From NCBI RefSeq assembly GCF_007625205.1, contig NZ_VMNI01000003.1:186001-250000 (forward strand): DNA of 64,000 nucleotides, given 5' to 3'. The first letter of the stretch is position 1. Each line of letters begins with the position of its first letter. The stretch is from Denitromonas ohlonensis. GTDB lineage: Bacteria; Pseudomonadota; Gammaproteobacteria; Burkholderiales; Rhodocyclaceae. The notes beneath the pieces were generated by a model. It was not told the DNA's origin, searched no databases, and was given only the letters and a program-made list of their open reading frames with translations. Both the position numbers and the translations under genes were made by a program. Positions 1 to 8,942 of the stretch are shown here, one piece after another.

Positions 1-413
1 CTGCGCGATTCGGTCGCGCCCGGCAGCTTGAGCAGGATGTTGCCCAAGAGTCGACGATACTCGCCCATCTGGCTGATGCGCGCTTTGATGAGGTAATCGA
101 ACTCGCCCGACACCAGATGACACTCCATCACCTCGGGGATGAACAGCATCTCATGCTTGACCTTGTCGAACACATCCCCCGACTTGGCGGACAGCTTGAT
201 CTCGACAAACACCAGCAAGGGCTTGCCCAGGGCGACCGGGTTGAGGTGGGCGTGATAGCCGGTAATCACCCCGTCACGCTCGAGCCGGCGCACCCGCTCG
301 GTACACGGCGTGCTCGACAAACCCACCTTGTCGGCAAGTTCAGTCATCGGCAGGCGGCCGTTTTTCTGAAGCAAATCGAGAATTTTCCGGTCCAGGCGAT
401 CAAGCTCACGCAT
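1..413 (-). CDS. Lrp/AsnC-family transcriptional regulator (DadR-like), 3' end cut by window edge
   Basis: The translation opens MRELDRLDRKILDLLQ and continues with a winged-helix domain (TELADKVGLSSTPCTERVRRLE, roughly residues 24-45) followed by the start of the RAM ligand-binding domain (VFVEIKLSAKSG). This is the usual Lrp/AsnC layout, and the C-terminal part lies beyond base 1. It is divergent from dadA-alr, as dadR is from dadAX in Pseudomonas. The inferred role is sensing of alanine or another amino acid and control of the D-alanine catabolic genes next door. Family assignment is firm; the DadR role rests on context. Confidence 0.88.
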   Translation of the reverse strand, partial: MRELDRLDRKILDLLQKNGRLPMTELADKVGLSSTPCTERVRRLERDGVITGYHAHLNPVALGKPLLVFVEIKLSAKSGDVFDKVKHEMLFIPEVMECHLVSGEFDYLIKARISQMGEYRRLLGNILLKLPGATESR

Positions 414-547
414 TTCACCTCTCCATGACTAGAAATGGCCAAAATAAAGTGATTATCAAAAAATATCGCCTGGATTGTAAGTGAAATTCACTACAAAAAA
501 AGCAATAAAGTAGCGAATCACAATATCAGCACATCAGGAAGCTCGTC
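414..547. promoter_or_regulatory. Divergent regulatory region between the Lrp-type regulator and dadA
   Basis: This 134 bp stretch is far richer in A/T than its surroundings, as expected for an Lrp-type control region. It contains an inverted repeat, AGTGAA-A-TTCACT, at 480-492, and a second GTGATT-like half site near 440. Its A-tracts could favour the DNA bending typical of Lrp binding. That these repeats are operators is an inference from position and symmetry. Confidence 0.5.
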
Positions 548-1858
548 ATGGACGTTATCGTACTCGGAAGCGGCGTCATCGGCACCTCGACCGCCTACTA
601 CCTCGCCCGCAACGGCGCCCGCGTCACCGTGCTGGAGCGCCAGCCCGGCCCCGCGCTGGAGACCAGTTACGCCAACGCAGGGCAGGTCTCACCGGGCTAC
701 TCCACGCCCTGGGCCGCGCCCGGCATTCCGCTCAAGGCCATGAAGTGGTTGTTCCAGCGCCATGCACCGCTGGCCATCCGGCCGGACGGCACCCGCTTCC
801 AGCTGGAGTGGATGATGGCCATGCTGCGCAACTGCGCGGCCGACCGTTACACCGTCAACAAGTCGCGCATGATGCGCCTCGCCGAATACAGCCGCGACTG
901 CCTGCGCGGCCTGCGCGCCGACACCGGCATCGACTACGAAAGCCGCAGCCGCGGCACGCTGCAACTGTTCCGCACCCAGGCCCAGGTCGATGCGGCCAAA
1001 CGCGACATCGATGTGCTGATGGACTTCGGCGTGCCCTTCGAACTGCTCGACCGCGACCAGGTCGCCGGTGCCGAGCCCGCGCTGGCCCATGCCAAACACA
1101 AACTCGCCGGCGGCCTGCGCCTGCCCAATGACGAAACCGGCGACTGCCATCTGTTCACCCGCCGCCTGGTCGAGATGGCCACCGAGCTGGGTGTCGACTT
1201 CCGCTTCGGGCAGGACGTGAACGGCCTGATCACCGACAAGGGCCGCATCACCGGCGTGCGTGTCGGCAATGAAGTGCTGCGCGCCGACCGCTATGTGCTC
1301 GCCTTCGGCAGCTACAGCCGCGACTTCCTCGCCCCGCTCGGCCTCAAGCTGCCGGTGTATCCGGTCAAGGGCTACTCGCTGACCATCCCGATGACCCACG
1401 CCGAGGCCGCACCGGTGTCGACCGTGCTCGACGAAACCTACAAGGTCGCCGTCACCCGCTTCGACGACCGCATCCGTGTCGGCGGCATGGCCGAGCTGGC
1501 CGGCTTCGATCTGTCGCTCAACCCGCGCCGCCGCCAGACGCTGGAACTGGTGGTGAACGACCTGTTCCCCGGTAGCGGTGATGTACCCGCCGCCGAGTTC
1601 TGGACCGGCCTGCGCCCGATGACGCCCGACTCCACGCCGATTGTTGGCGCCACCGACTACGGCAACCTGTTCATCAACACCGGTCACGGCACCCTGGGCT
1701 GGACGATGGCCTGCGGATCGGGCAAGCTCGTTGCCGATCTGGCCACCGACCGTCATCCGGACATTTCCACCGATGGGCTGTCGCTGGACCGCTACACTCG
1801 CCCAGAACAGCCCCGCATGGCGCCACGCCTGCAGGGCGCCCATCGGAGTGCCGTGTGA
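548..1858 (+). CDS. dadA: D-amino acid dehydrogenase, small subunit
   Basis: This 436-residue FAD-dependent oxidoreductase deaminates D-amino acids, chiefly D-alanine, to 2-oxo acids and passes electrons to the respiratory chain at the inner membrane. The N-terminus carries the dinucleotide-binding motif [19 protein letters not shown] (residues 5-23) followed by the acidic VLER end of the second strand. The conserved segments [18 protein letters not shown] and the C-terminal [14 protein letters not shown] are diagnostic of DadA, and length is normal. Its stop overlaps the alanine racemase start by 4 bases, giving a dadA-dadX operon that converts L-alanine to pyruvate through D-alanine. Confidence 0.96.
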   Translation: MDVIVLGSGVIGTSTAYYLARNGARVTVLERQPGPALETSYANAGQVSPGYSTPWAAPGIPLKAMKWLFQRHAPLAIRPDGTRFQLEWMMAMLRNCAADRYTVNKSRMMRLAEYSRDCLRGLRADTGIDYESRSRGTLQLFRTQAQVDAAKRDIDVLMDFGVPFELLDRDQVAGAEPALAHAKHKLAGGLRLPNDETGDCHLFTRRLVEMATELGVDFRFGQDVNGLITDKGRITGVRVGNEVLRADRYVLAFGSYSRDFLAPLGLKLPVYPVKGYSLTIPMTHAEAAPVSTVLDETYKVAVTRFDDRIRVGGMAELAGFDLSLNPRRRQTLELVVNDLFPGSGDVPAAEFWTGLRPMTPDSTPIVGATDYGNLFINTGHGTLGWTMACGSGKLVADLATDRHPDISTDGLSLDRYTRPEQPRMAPRLQGAHRSAV

Positions 1859-2919
1859 GTCGACCTGCCATCGCCCGCATTGACCTGAGCGCGCTGCGCC
1901 ACAACTACCGCCTGGCGCGCAGCCGTCACGGCGGGCGAGCGCTGGCCGTGATCAAGGCCAACGCCTACGGGCATGGCGCCGTCGCCTGTGCCCGCGCGCT
2001 GGCCGGCGAGGCCGATGCCTTCGCGGTCGCCGTCGTCGAAGAGGCGCTGGAGCTGCGCGACGCCGGCATCCGCCTGCCCATCCTGGTGCTCGAAGGCGCC
2101 TTCGGTCCGGATGACCTCGCCCACGCCACCATGCACGACCTGTGGATGGTCGCGCACAACGCCGAACAGCTCGCCCTGATCGAAGCCCACCGCAGCATCC
2201 GCCCGCTCACCGTATGGCTGAAAATGGACAGCGGCATGCACCGCGCCGGCATTGCCCCGGCCGACTACGCCGCCGCCCACACCCGCTTGCGCGCGCTACC
2301 GCAGGTCGGCCCGATCGTGCTGATGACCCACTTCGCCCGTGCCGACGAACCCGACGAAGCCGCCACTGCCGAGCAAATCGCGGCCTTCGACCGCGCCACG
2401 GCCAACCTGCCCGGCGAGCGCAGCCTGTGCAACTCCGGCGGCATCCTCGGCTGGCCGGCCGGCTATCGCGACTGGGCCCGCCCCGGCATCCTGCTCTACG
2501 GCGCTGACCCGATGCCGAGCGACGACCACGGCCTCAAGCCGGTGATGACGCTCGAGAGCGCGATCATGAATATCCGCGAACTCGCCCCCGGCGAAGCGCT
2601 GGGCTATGGCGGGCGCTTCGTCTCCGACACCCCGACGCGCGTTGGTCTGGTCGCCATGGGCTACGCCGACGGCTATCCGCGCGTGGCGCCCACCGGCACG
2701 CCGGTGGCGGTGGATGGCCAGCTCACCCGCGTCATCGGTCGCGTGTCCATGGACATGATGACCGTCGACCTCACCGACCTGCCGGCCGCCCGCATCGGCA
2801 GCCGGGTCGAGTTATGGGGCAACACCGTGCCGATCAATACCGTCGCGCATGCGGCGGGCACCATCGCGTATGAGCTGCTGTGCAACATCAAACGCGTGCG
2901 GCGCGATTACATCGGCTGA
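1855..2919 (+). CDS. alr: Alanine racemase (DadX/Alr)
   Basis: This PLP enzyme interconverts L- and D-alanine. The PLP lysine is K34 in [12 protein letters not shown], and the second catalytic tyrosine lies in the GYGGRF motif in the C-terminal beta domain. Length is 354 residues, normal for the family. The start is GTG, overlapping the dadA stop as GTGA. Because it is co-transcribed with dadA, the catabolic name dadX would fit. Whether it also supplies D-alanine for peptidoglycan depends on whether a second alr exists outside the window. Confidence 0.95.
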   Translation: MSRPAIARIDLSALRHNYRLARSRHGGRALAVIKANAYGHGAVACARALAGEADAFAVAVVEEALELRDAGIRLPILVLEGAFGPDDLAHATMHDLWMVAHNAEQLALIEAHRSIRPLTVWLKMDSGMHRAGIAPADYAAAHTRLRALPQVGPIVLMTHFARADEPDEAATAEQIAAFDRATANLPGERSLCNSGGILGWPAGYRDWARPGILLYGADPMPSDDHGLKPVMTLESAIMNIRELAPGEALGYGGRFVSDTPTRVGLVAMGYADGYPRVAPTGTPVAVDGQLTRVIGRVSMDMMTVDLTDLPAARIGSRVELWGNTVPINTVAHAAGTIAYELLCNIKRVRRDYIG

Positions 2920-3029
2920 TCGCCCAGCGCGCACCGGCGCCACTCGCCGCCGGCCGCGCAGCCGCCTATACTCGGTGAGCCAACACGCCTGCCGTCCGGT
3001 GACGGTCGGGTGCCTTGCCGGAGCCTGCC

Positions 3030-3782
3030 ATGCGATCTGCTTTTTGCGCCGTCCTGCCCGCCTTGCTTACCAGCGTGGCAATGGCGGCCGAACTGCCCAA
3101 GGGCGACTGCCTCGCACCGGCCGCCGGGCACGATCTGACCGCCTGCGATTTCACCGGGCGTGATCTGTCGGGGCTGGATCTGAGTGGCGCCCACCTCGAC
3201 AACGTGCGCTTCACCGATGCCCGCCTCAACGGCACCCGGCTCAACAAGATCACCGCCAAATGGGCCAACTTTCGCGGCGCCCAGCTCAAGGGCGCGCAGC
3301 TGGCTGACGCCGATCTGTTTCATGCCATTTTCGACAAGGCCGACCTGTCCGGCGCCAAGCTTCAGCGCGCCAACCTGTTCGGCGCCAACCTGATCGCCAC
3401 CCAAGCCCCCCAGGCCGACTTCAGCGGCGCCTTCCTCAAGGACCTGCTGATGCCCGAGGCCGATCTGAGCGGCGCGATCCTGCGTGACTGCAATGCGCTG
3501 CGCGCCGTGCTCACCGACTCCATTCTGGTCGGCGCGGACCTGTCCGGCAGCAACTTCACCGGTGCCGACGGCGAGTCGGCCGATTTTTCGTCCGCCATCC
3601 TGCGCGGCACGCGCCTGGGCGGCGCCTCACTGCGCGCCGCCATCTTCCGTCAGGCTGATCTCACCGACGCCGACTTCTCGCACGCCACCATCACGCAAGG
3701 CGATTTTACCGGTGCCCGCAACCTGCCCCAGACGGTGACCGACCTGCTGATCGGGCCGCACATCGGCGTGTTCACCCGATAA
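3030..3782 (+). CDS. Secreted pentapeptide-repeat protein
   Basis: The protein has about 250 residues and a Sec signal peptide (MRSAFCAVLPALLTSVAMAA, residues 1-20). Almost the entire mature part consists of A(D/N)Lxx-type five-residue repeats (for example ADLSGAKLQRANL and GADLSGSNFTGADG), which predict a right-handed quadrilateral beta-helix. The ATG at 3030 is preferred over an in-frame TTG 15 bases upstream because it starts exactly at the signal peptide. The function is unknown; some pentapeptide proteins mimic DNA, but export argues against that here. It is separated from alr by 110 bp and is probably its own unit. Confidence 0.8.
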   Translation: MRSAFCAVLPALLTSVAMAAELPKGDCLAPAAGHDLTACDFTGRDLSGLDLSGAHLDNVRFTDARLNGTRLNKITAKWANFRGAQLKGAQLADADLFHAIFDKADLSGAKLQRANLFGANLIATQAPQADFSGAFLKDLLMPEADLSGAILRDCNALRAVLTDSILVGADLSGSNFTGADGESADFSSAILRGTRLGGASLRAAIFRQADLTDADFSHATITQGDFTGARNLPQTVTDLLIGPHIGVFTR

Positions 3783-3881
3783 GCGTCGGACCAGCGCGTT
3801 GTCAGATACTGCGCGCGGTCAGGACGACCGCACGAAAAACAAAGCTCAGGACAACCCGGTCATCAAGGCCTGGTATTCAGC

Positions 3882-4730
3882 CTAGATCTCGTCGGCCAGC
3901 GCGATCAGCTCGGGATCATCCAGCGCCGGATAGCCCTCGGCGGGCGAATTGCCGCCGAACAACCAGCCGGCCATCCCCCCCGCCAACTGATTGGCGACGT
4001 AAACGACCTCTTCAAGCGTACGCACGCCGTAGTCAAGCGCGTGCGGCTGGTCGTGCTCACGCGTGGCCTGGATGATGTGCTCGGGCAGACCGAGCGCGCC
4101 CATCAAGGACTCCCCGATGCTCTCGTGCCACTGGGCGATAAGGTGTCTGACCGAGTCCGGCCGGATGCGCATCTCTTCATATTGCGCCGCGCGGTAGAGC
4201 ATGTAGAACGCGCCCAGGTCGTGCACCAACCCGGCCATCATCGCCTCTTCACGATTCACCCGCGTGAGCCGGGCGGCCACCACGCGCGCGGCGGCGGCCG
4301 TGCGCAAGGTGTGCATCCACAAGGCCTTGGGCAACTCACCGAAACAGACCAGGTCCTTGGAGCGCAGCAGTTGGTCCATGGCGATCGAGATCGCCAGCGT
4401 GCGCGTCGCCTCCAGACCAATCCGCATGACGGCGGCGTCTACATCGGTCACGGTGCGGCCGCCCGGATTGTAGGCCACCGAATTGGCCATTCGCAGCAGT
4501 TTGACCACCACCAGCGGCTCCATGCCGATCATCTGAGCGACCTTGCGTACCTGCACATCGGGGTCGCGCAGGGCATTGCGAATTTTCAGGGCGGCATCGA
4601 AACAGGTCGGAAAGGAGACATCCTTGGCCGACAGCTCGCGGGCAATGTCTTCAAGCATGCGAAAACGCTGTGCCGCCAGCGCCGCGTCTTTTTTGTCGAT
4701 GTTCGGATCGTCGGTGAAATGCTCGGTCAT
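3882..4730 (-). CDS. HDOD-domain protein
   Basis: The predicted protein has 282 residues with an HDOD domain covering most of it: MIGMEPLVVVKLLRMANSVAYN, then an HD-like region with GLVHDLGAFYMLYRAAQYEE and a HESIGESLMGALGLPEHI segment. HDOD proteins are usually signalling outputs that affect motility, stress or c-di-GMP pathways, and many lack phosphohydrolase activity. The start at 4730 (MTEHFTDDPN) is chosen because upstream in-frame sequence is low-complexity and arginine-rich. It is separated by about 70 bp from the FmdE-like gene on the same strand. No specific function can be assigned. Confidence 0.75.
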   Translation of the reverse strand: MTEHFTDDPNIDKKDAALAAQRFRMLEDIARELSAKDVSFPTCFDAALKIRNALRDPDVQVRKVAQMIGMEPLVVVKLLRMANSVAYNPGGRTVTDVDAAVMRIGLEATRTLAISIAMDQLLRSKDLVCFGELPKALWMHTLRTAAAARVVAARLTRVNREEAMMAGLVHDLGAFYMLYRAAQYEEMRIRPDSVRHLIAQWHESIGESLMGALGLPEHIIQATREHDQPHALDYGVRTLEEVVYVANQLAGGMAGWLFGGNSPAEGYPALDDPELIALADEI

Positions 4731-4803
4731 GGTCCTTGCCGCTTGCCGCCCCCTGCGGGGCGACATCCTCTCATACCCGCTTGAACTGCGCGCACCGACG
4801 CGC

Positions 4804-5406
4804 TCAGGCCGCGACCGACACCACCGCCGGATCATCGCCATGATCGACGAGGATCGCGCGCACCCGGGCCTGCCACAGGGCACCGAAAGCCGCCGCCTCT
4901 TGCGGCGAGGCCTGACCCGACAGCACCCGCGACATCAGCGGCCGCATCGCCGGGTCGGCCGGCACGCTGCTGGCGTCGTAGCGCACCGACACTTTCTCGC
5001 CGGTATCGCACCGGGTCAGCGCCAGCGCGTGCGCCACCGGTTGCGAAAAATGCAGCAGATTGCGCCGGTCGAACTGGCCCGCCAGCCCATGAAATCCACT
5101 GCGCTCGGTGGCGCCGGTAATGAAGGAGAGCACATTCGCGATCACCCCGGTCACGCCCTCATCCACCGACGCGGGCAAATCCACCCGCACATCGCCACGC
5201 ACCGGCAGCGCATCGCCGTAAAGCGCCTGCAAGCCCGTGCGCGCCATCAGGTAGGCGCCGGCCACGGTGGGGCAGGAATGCCCGGCCAGCTTGACCACCT
5301 CGCGATAGCCAATGTCGTACACGCCGTCATCAAACGCCCCGAGCAAGGCGGCCAGCGGGTCGCGCAGACGGATGGGTGCGACCTGATCAAAAAAATCCGC
5401 AGACAT
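4804..5406 (-). CDS. FmdE-like domain protein
   Basis: This 200-residue protein carries an AGHSCPTVAGAYLMARTG segment, which resembles the HGHxCPGLxxGYRMA core of the FmdE family (named after formylmethanofuran dehydrogenase subunit E). FmdE proteins bind metal through the conserved His and Cys and occur in many non-methanogens with unknown roles. The ATG at 5406 is chosen over one 18 bases upstream because a strong ribosome binding site (GAGGGG) precedes it by 6-7 bases. It is divergent from the diheme cytochrome gene. The family call comes from motif recognition and is moderately sure; the function is unknown. Confidence 0.6.
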   Translation of the reverse strand: MSADFFDQVAPIRLRDPLAALLGAFDDGVYDIGYREVVKLAGHSCPTVAGAYLMARTGLQALYGDALPVRGDVRVDLPASVDEGVTGVIANVLSFITGATERSGFHGLAGQFDRRNLLHFSQPVAHALALTRCDTGEKVSVRYDASSVPADPAMRPLMSRVLSGQASPQEAAAFGALWQARVRAILVDHGDDPAVVSVAA

Positions 5407-5580
5407 GAAAACCCCTCGTTTCATTTCAGAAAAAGCGTCACGCGCGCCCCCCGGGCGCCGCCAGATATTACGCCCGTGAGCGCTGTGTCGGCCGCCAACC
5501 TCAGCCTCACTTGCGCTGCGTCAAACCGTCGCGCAGCGCGGGCGGCGATACTTCAGCCATCCCTGATTTGTCGGTCTGCC

Positions 5581-6255
5581 ATGGTCACTCGTCTCTTTCG
5601 CTCTGCCCTGCTCGCCCTCTGCCTGCCTGCGCTCGCGTTCGCGGACGAGCCCAATCTCGACAACGGTCGTGAAATCAACGGCACCTGTGCGGCTTGCCAT
5701 GGCGAAAACGGCCAGGGCGGCAAACAGGGCGAATACCCGCGCATTGCCGGCCAGAGCGCCAAGTTCATCGAGTTCACACTCAAGAGCTTTCGCGCCCGCG
5801 AGCGCATCAACCTGCCAATGTTCCCCTACACGCAAGAGCGCGAACTGCCCGACGAAGACATCCGCGACATCGCCGCCTACCTGGCCGCCATCGAGCTGCC
5901 GACCCGGCCGCCGAAGTTCAAGGACACCGACGACGCGCTGACCCGCCTCACCGCCATGCAAAAGGTGATGCTCATCCCGCGCGTCGAGGGCGACATTGCC
6001 GCCGGCAAGACGCTTTACGAAGCACGCTGCACCACCTGTCATGGCGACGACGCCCGCGGCAAACGGATCGTGCCGATGCTCGCCGGCCAGTACAGCAACT
6101 ACCTCATGCGCCAGATGCAGAGCTTCCAGGCGGGCGAACGCCCGCACGACGAAGAAACCCCCGGCGAGGGCGTGCTCAAGGGCCTCAAGGAAGCCGAGCT
6201 GCAAAACATGCTGGCCTATTTCACCACCCTCCAGAACATCGAGGACAAGCAATGA
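5581..6255 (+). CDS. Diheme cytochrome c (cytochrome c4-like), periplasmic
   Basis: This 224-residue protein has a Sec signal peptide (MVTRLFRSALLALCLPALAFA) and two haem c sites, CAACH in the N-terminal half and CTTCH in the C-terminal half. The two similar halves each end in an IAGQ/LAGQ and axial-Met pattern, as in cytochrome c4. It should shuttle electrons in the periplasm to terminal oxidases or reductases. It overlaps the next small secreted protein by 4 bases, and a SCO-type copper chaperone follows, suggesting a link to cytochrome oxidase supply. The ATG was chosen because it begins at the signal peptide; the open frame extends far upstream by chance. Confidence 0.88.
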   Translation: MVTRLFRSALLALCLPALAFADEPNLDNGREINGTCAACHGENGQGGKQGEYPRIAGQSAKFIEFTLKSFRARERINLPMFPYTQERELPDEDIRDIAAYLAAIELPTRPPKFKDTDDALTRLTAMQKVMLIPRVEGDIAAGKTLYEARCTTCHGDDARGKRIVPMLAGQYSNYLMRQMQSFQAGERPHDEETPGEGVLKGLKEAELQNMLAYFTTLQNIEDKQ

Positions 6256-6593
6256 AAACCACTCTGCACGTCGCCATCCTGCTCGCGCTGTCGGCCCTGT
6301 TTGCCATCACTCCGGCACGTGCTGCCGATGTCGGCGCTGACTTGATCACCGAGCTGGGCGCAGCCAATGGCGTGGCCCTGGCCTGCAAGCACACCACCAA
6401 CATGTCCGCCATCAAGGTCGTCATGATTCACACCGTCCCCAAAACCCGCGCCAACGGCGAAGTGTTCGAGGCCGCTACCAATGAGGCCTTCCTCGGCCAG
6501 AGCGGCGAGCCCTGCCCCTCAGAGACCGAGCTGTCGCAGCGCGTGCATGGCATCGACACCCGCCTCAAGGCCCACTTCAAGTCGCAGGGCTGA
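6252..6593 (+). CDS. Small secreted protein of unknown function
   Basis: The predicted protein has 113 residues with a clear Sec signal peptide (MKTTLHVAILLALSALFAITPARA). The mature part is about 90 residues and contains two cysteines (ALACKHTT and GEPCPSE) that could form a disulfide. I recognise no domain. It is wedged between a diheme cytochrome c and a SCO1 protein with 4-base and 1-base overlaps, so the three are almost certainly translated together. A periplasmic accessory role in cytochrome or copper handling is an inference from position only. Confidence 0.75.
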   Translation: MKTTLHVAILLALSALFAITPARAADVGADLITELGAANGVALACKHTTNMSAIKVVMIHTVPKTRANGEVFEAATNEAFLGQSGEPCPSETELSQRVHGIDTRLKAHFKSQG

Positions 6594-7195
6594 TGCTTCA
6601 GCCACTCCGACTCGCCGCCCTGGCGGCGCTGCTCGCGCTCGCCAGCGTCGGCAGCATCGCCGCTGACGCCCCGGCCGACGACGACCGCCCCCTGCGCCCG
6701 CGTTACGCGCTGATGGACGCCAAGGGCCGCCCGGTCACCAACGAAACCTTTCCCGAGCAATTTCAGCTCATCAGCTTCGGCTACACCTTCTGCCCCGATG
6801 TGTGCCCCACCACGCTGGCCGAAGTCGCCGACGTCATGAAGCAGCTCGGGCCGCTCGCCGAGCGGGTGCAGCCGGTGTTCATCACCGTCGACCCGGCGCG
6901 CGACACCCCGGTCAACCTGCAGCAGTACGCCGACTTCTTTGATCCGCGCATCATCGGCCTCTCCGGCTCGCCGGCGCTGGTCGCCAAGGTGGCGCAGAAC
7001 TACAAGGTGCGCTACGAGATCGTGCGCGAGCCCAACGCGGCGCCCGACGCCTACACGGTCGACCACTCCGCCGGGCTGTACGTCCTCGCGCCGGGCGGCA
7101 GCTTCGTCAAGAAATTCGCCTATGGCGCCCCGGTCAGCCAGATCGTCGACGACCTGCGCCAGCTCATCGAACAGGCCCCCGCACCGCGCCCATGA
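6593..7195 (+). CDS. SCO1/SenC-family copper chaperone
   Basis: This 200-residue thioredoxin-fold protein has an N-terminal signal or anchor (residues 1-24), the copper-binding FGYTFCPDVCP motif with C67 and C71, and the distal conserved histidine in VDHSAGLYVL. SCO proteins deliver copper to, or reduce cysteines of, the CuA centre of cytochrome oxidase. CuA is also present in NosZ, so that is another possible client. The ATG overlaps the preceding stop by one base (TGATG). Confidence 0.92.
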   Translation: MLQPLRLAALAALLALASVGSIAADAPADDDRPLRPRYALMDAKGRPVTNETFPEQFQLISFGYTFCPDVCPTTLAEVADVMKQLGPLAERVQPVFITVDPARDTPVNLQQYADFFDPRIIGLSGSPALVAKVAQNYKVRYEIVREPNAAPDAYTVDHSAGLYVLAPGGSFVKKFAYGAPVSQIVDDLRQLIEQAPAPRP

Positions 7196-7274
7196 GCCGG
7201 CGCGCGTTACAATCGGCCCGAACGCGCGGCCAGATGGCCGTGCCCGGCCACCGACCCGAAACACGCCCGCGCCC

Positions 7275-8015
7275 ATGACTGCACCCCTGGACGACACCTT
7301 CGGCTATCAGAACGTCGCCCCTGCCGAGCGGCAGCGACGCATCCGCCACGTCTTCAACGCCGTGGCCGGCCGCTACGACCTGATGAACGACATGATGAGC
7401 TTCGGCATCCACCGCCTGTGGAAGCGCCGCTTCGTGCGCGATCTGCCGCGCGACGGACTCATCGTCGATCTGGCCGGCGGCACCGGCGATGTCGCCCGCC
7501 TGATGACCGACGCGCCCGGCCGCACGCTGGTGGTGTGCGACCCCAGCCTGGCCATGATGCAAGCCGGCCGCAACCGGGGCGACGCCCCGAGCCTGCGCTG
7601 GCTGGGCGGCGAGGCCGAACGCCTGCCCTTTGCCGACGGCAGCGTGCAGGCGCTGACCGTGGCCTTCGGCCTGCGCAACACCACCCACCTGGCCGCCGCG
7701 CTGGCCGAGATCCACCGCGTGCTCGCGCCCGGCGGGCAGTTCGCCTGCCTCGAATTCTCGCGTCCGCAGTGGTGGCTCAAGCCCTTCTACGACGCCTACT
7801 CCTTTCTCGTCATCCCGCGCCTCGGCGCCTGGGTGGCCAAGGCGCCGGAAGCCTATCAATATCTGGTCGAATCCATCCGCCGCTTTCCCGACCAGCGCAG
7901 CTTTGCGCAGATGGTCGGCGAGGCCGGTTTTGACGAGGTGCGCTGGCGCAATGTGTCTTTCGGCATCGCCTGCATCCACACCGGTCGCAAGCTCATGCCG
8001 GAGGGCGCCGCATGA
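7275..8015 (+). CDS. ubiE: Ubiquinone/menaquinone biosynthesis C-methyltransferase UbiE
   Basis: This 246-residue SAM-dependent methyltransferase has the UbiE signatures: VAGRYDLMNDMMSFGIHRLWKR near the N-terminus, the SAM-binding VDLAGGTGDVARLM, and VAFGLRNTTH and CLEFSRPQ further on. It methylates demethylmenaquinol and the ubiquinone precursor 2-polyprenyl-6-methoxy-1,4-benzoquinol. The ATG at 7275 gives the normal family length. It overlaps menA by 4 bases. Confidence 0.95.
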   Translation: MTAPLDDTFGYQNVAPAERQRRIRHVFNAVAGRYDLMNDMMSFGIHRLWKRRFVRDLPRDGLIVDLAGGTGDVARLMTDAPGRTLVVCDPSLAMMQAGRNRGDAPSLRWLGGEAERLPFADGSVQALTVAFGLRNTTHLAAALAEIHRVLAPGGQFACLEFSRPQWWLKPFYDAYSFLVIPRLGAWVAKAPEAYQYLVESIRRFPDQRSFAQMVGEAGFDEVRWRNVSFGIACIHTGRKLMPEGAA

Positions 8016-8926
8016 ACCTGCGCTCCGGCACCGGCATGGCCGACACCGGTCGACGCGGCCTCAAGTTCGGTCTGTGGTGGATGGCAATCCGCCCGCGCAC
8101 CTTGTCGCTGTCCGCCATCCCGGTGGTCGCCGGCAGCGCGCTGGCCTGGCATGAGGGCGCCGGCATCGCCTGGCTGCCACTGATCGTCGCCCTGCTCTGC
8201 GCCCTGCTCATCCAGGCCGGCACCAACCTGTTCAACGACGTCGGCGACGCCCTGCGTGGCAACGACGGCCCGACCCGACTCGGCCCCGCCCGCGTCACCG
8301 CCTCCGGCCTGGCCACCCCCGGTCAGGTGCGGCGCGCCGCGCTGGCCACGTTTCTGGCCGCGCTGCTCGGTGGCATCTATCTGGTGGTGGTTGGCGGCTG
8401 GCCGATCCTCGCCATCGGGCTGGCCTCGCTGGCCGCCGGCTGGGCCTACTCCGGCGGGCCACGGCCGCTGTCCTACACCGCCTGGGGCGAAGTCTTCGTG
8501 ATGCTGTTTTTCGGGCTGGTCGCCGTGGCCGGCAGCCACTATCTGCAAAGCGGCGGCTTCACCGCCTCGGCACTGTGGCTTGGCCTGGCGCTGGGTTGCC
8601 ATGCCGCGGCGGTGCTGCTGGTCAACAATGTGCGCGACCTCGAAGCCGACCGCCGCGCCGGCCGCCGTACCCTGGCCTCGGTGCTCGGCACCGGCCCCGC
8701 CCGCAGCCTCTACGCCATCCTCATGCTGGCGCCGTTTCCGCTGCTCGCCCAGCAGCTCGGCATGATCGGCGTCGGCGCCGCCTGGCTGGCCCTGCCGGTA
8801 TGCCTGTGGCTGGCGCTGCGTTTCCGCCACCAGCCACCGGGCGCGCAAATGAACCACCACCTGGCACGCACCGCCCAGGCCCAACTGCTGCTCGGCGCGC
8901 TGCTGAGTATCGCGCTGCTGTGGTAA
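8012..8926 (+). CDS. menA: 1,4-dihydroxy-2-naphthoate polyprenyltransferase (MenA)
   Basis: This 304-residue polytopic UbiA-superfamily prenyltransferase would make demethylmenaquinone at the membrane. It matches MenA, not UbiA, in its opening WWMAIRPRTLSLSAIPVVAG, the first Asp-rich motif NLFNDVGDALRGND followed by RLGPARVTASG, and the second NNVRDLEADRRAGRRTLA. The overlap with ubiE puts the last two steps of menaquinone synthesis together. The rest of the men pathway is not in the window, so whether menaquinone is really made is not shown. Confidence 0.85.
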   Translation: MNLRSGTGMADTGRRGLKFGLWWMAIRPRTLSLSAIPVVAGSALAWHEGAGIAWLPLIVALLCALLIQAGTNLFNDVGDALRGNDGPTRLGPARVTASGLATPGQVRRAALATFLAALLGGIYLVVVGGWPILAIGLASLAAGWAYSGGPRPLSYTAWGEVFVMLFFGLVAVAGSHYLQSGGFTASALWLGLALGCHAAAVLLVNNVRDLEADRRAGRRTLASVLGTGPARSLYAILMLAPFPLLAQQLGMIGVGAAWLALPVCLWLALRFRHQPPGAQMNHHLARTAQAQLLLGALLSIALLW

Positions 8927-8942
8927 ACCGGCCCCACTGACC

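Noticed and set aside
425-475. TGATTATCA as a possible FNR site
   Set aside because: It lacks the N4 spacer and the full TTGAT/ATCAA arms; the region is better explained as Lrp control of dadA.
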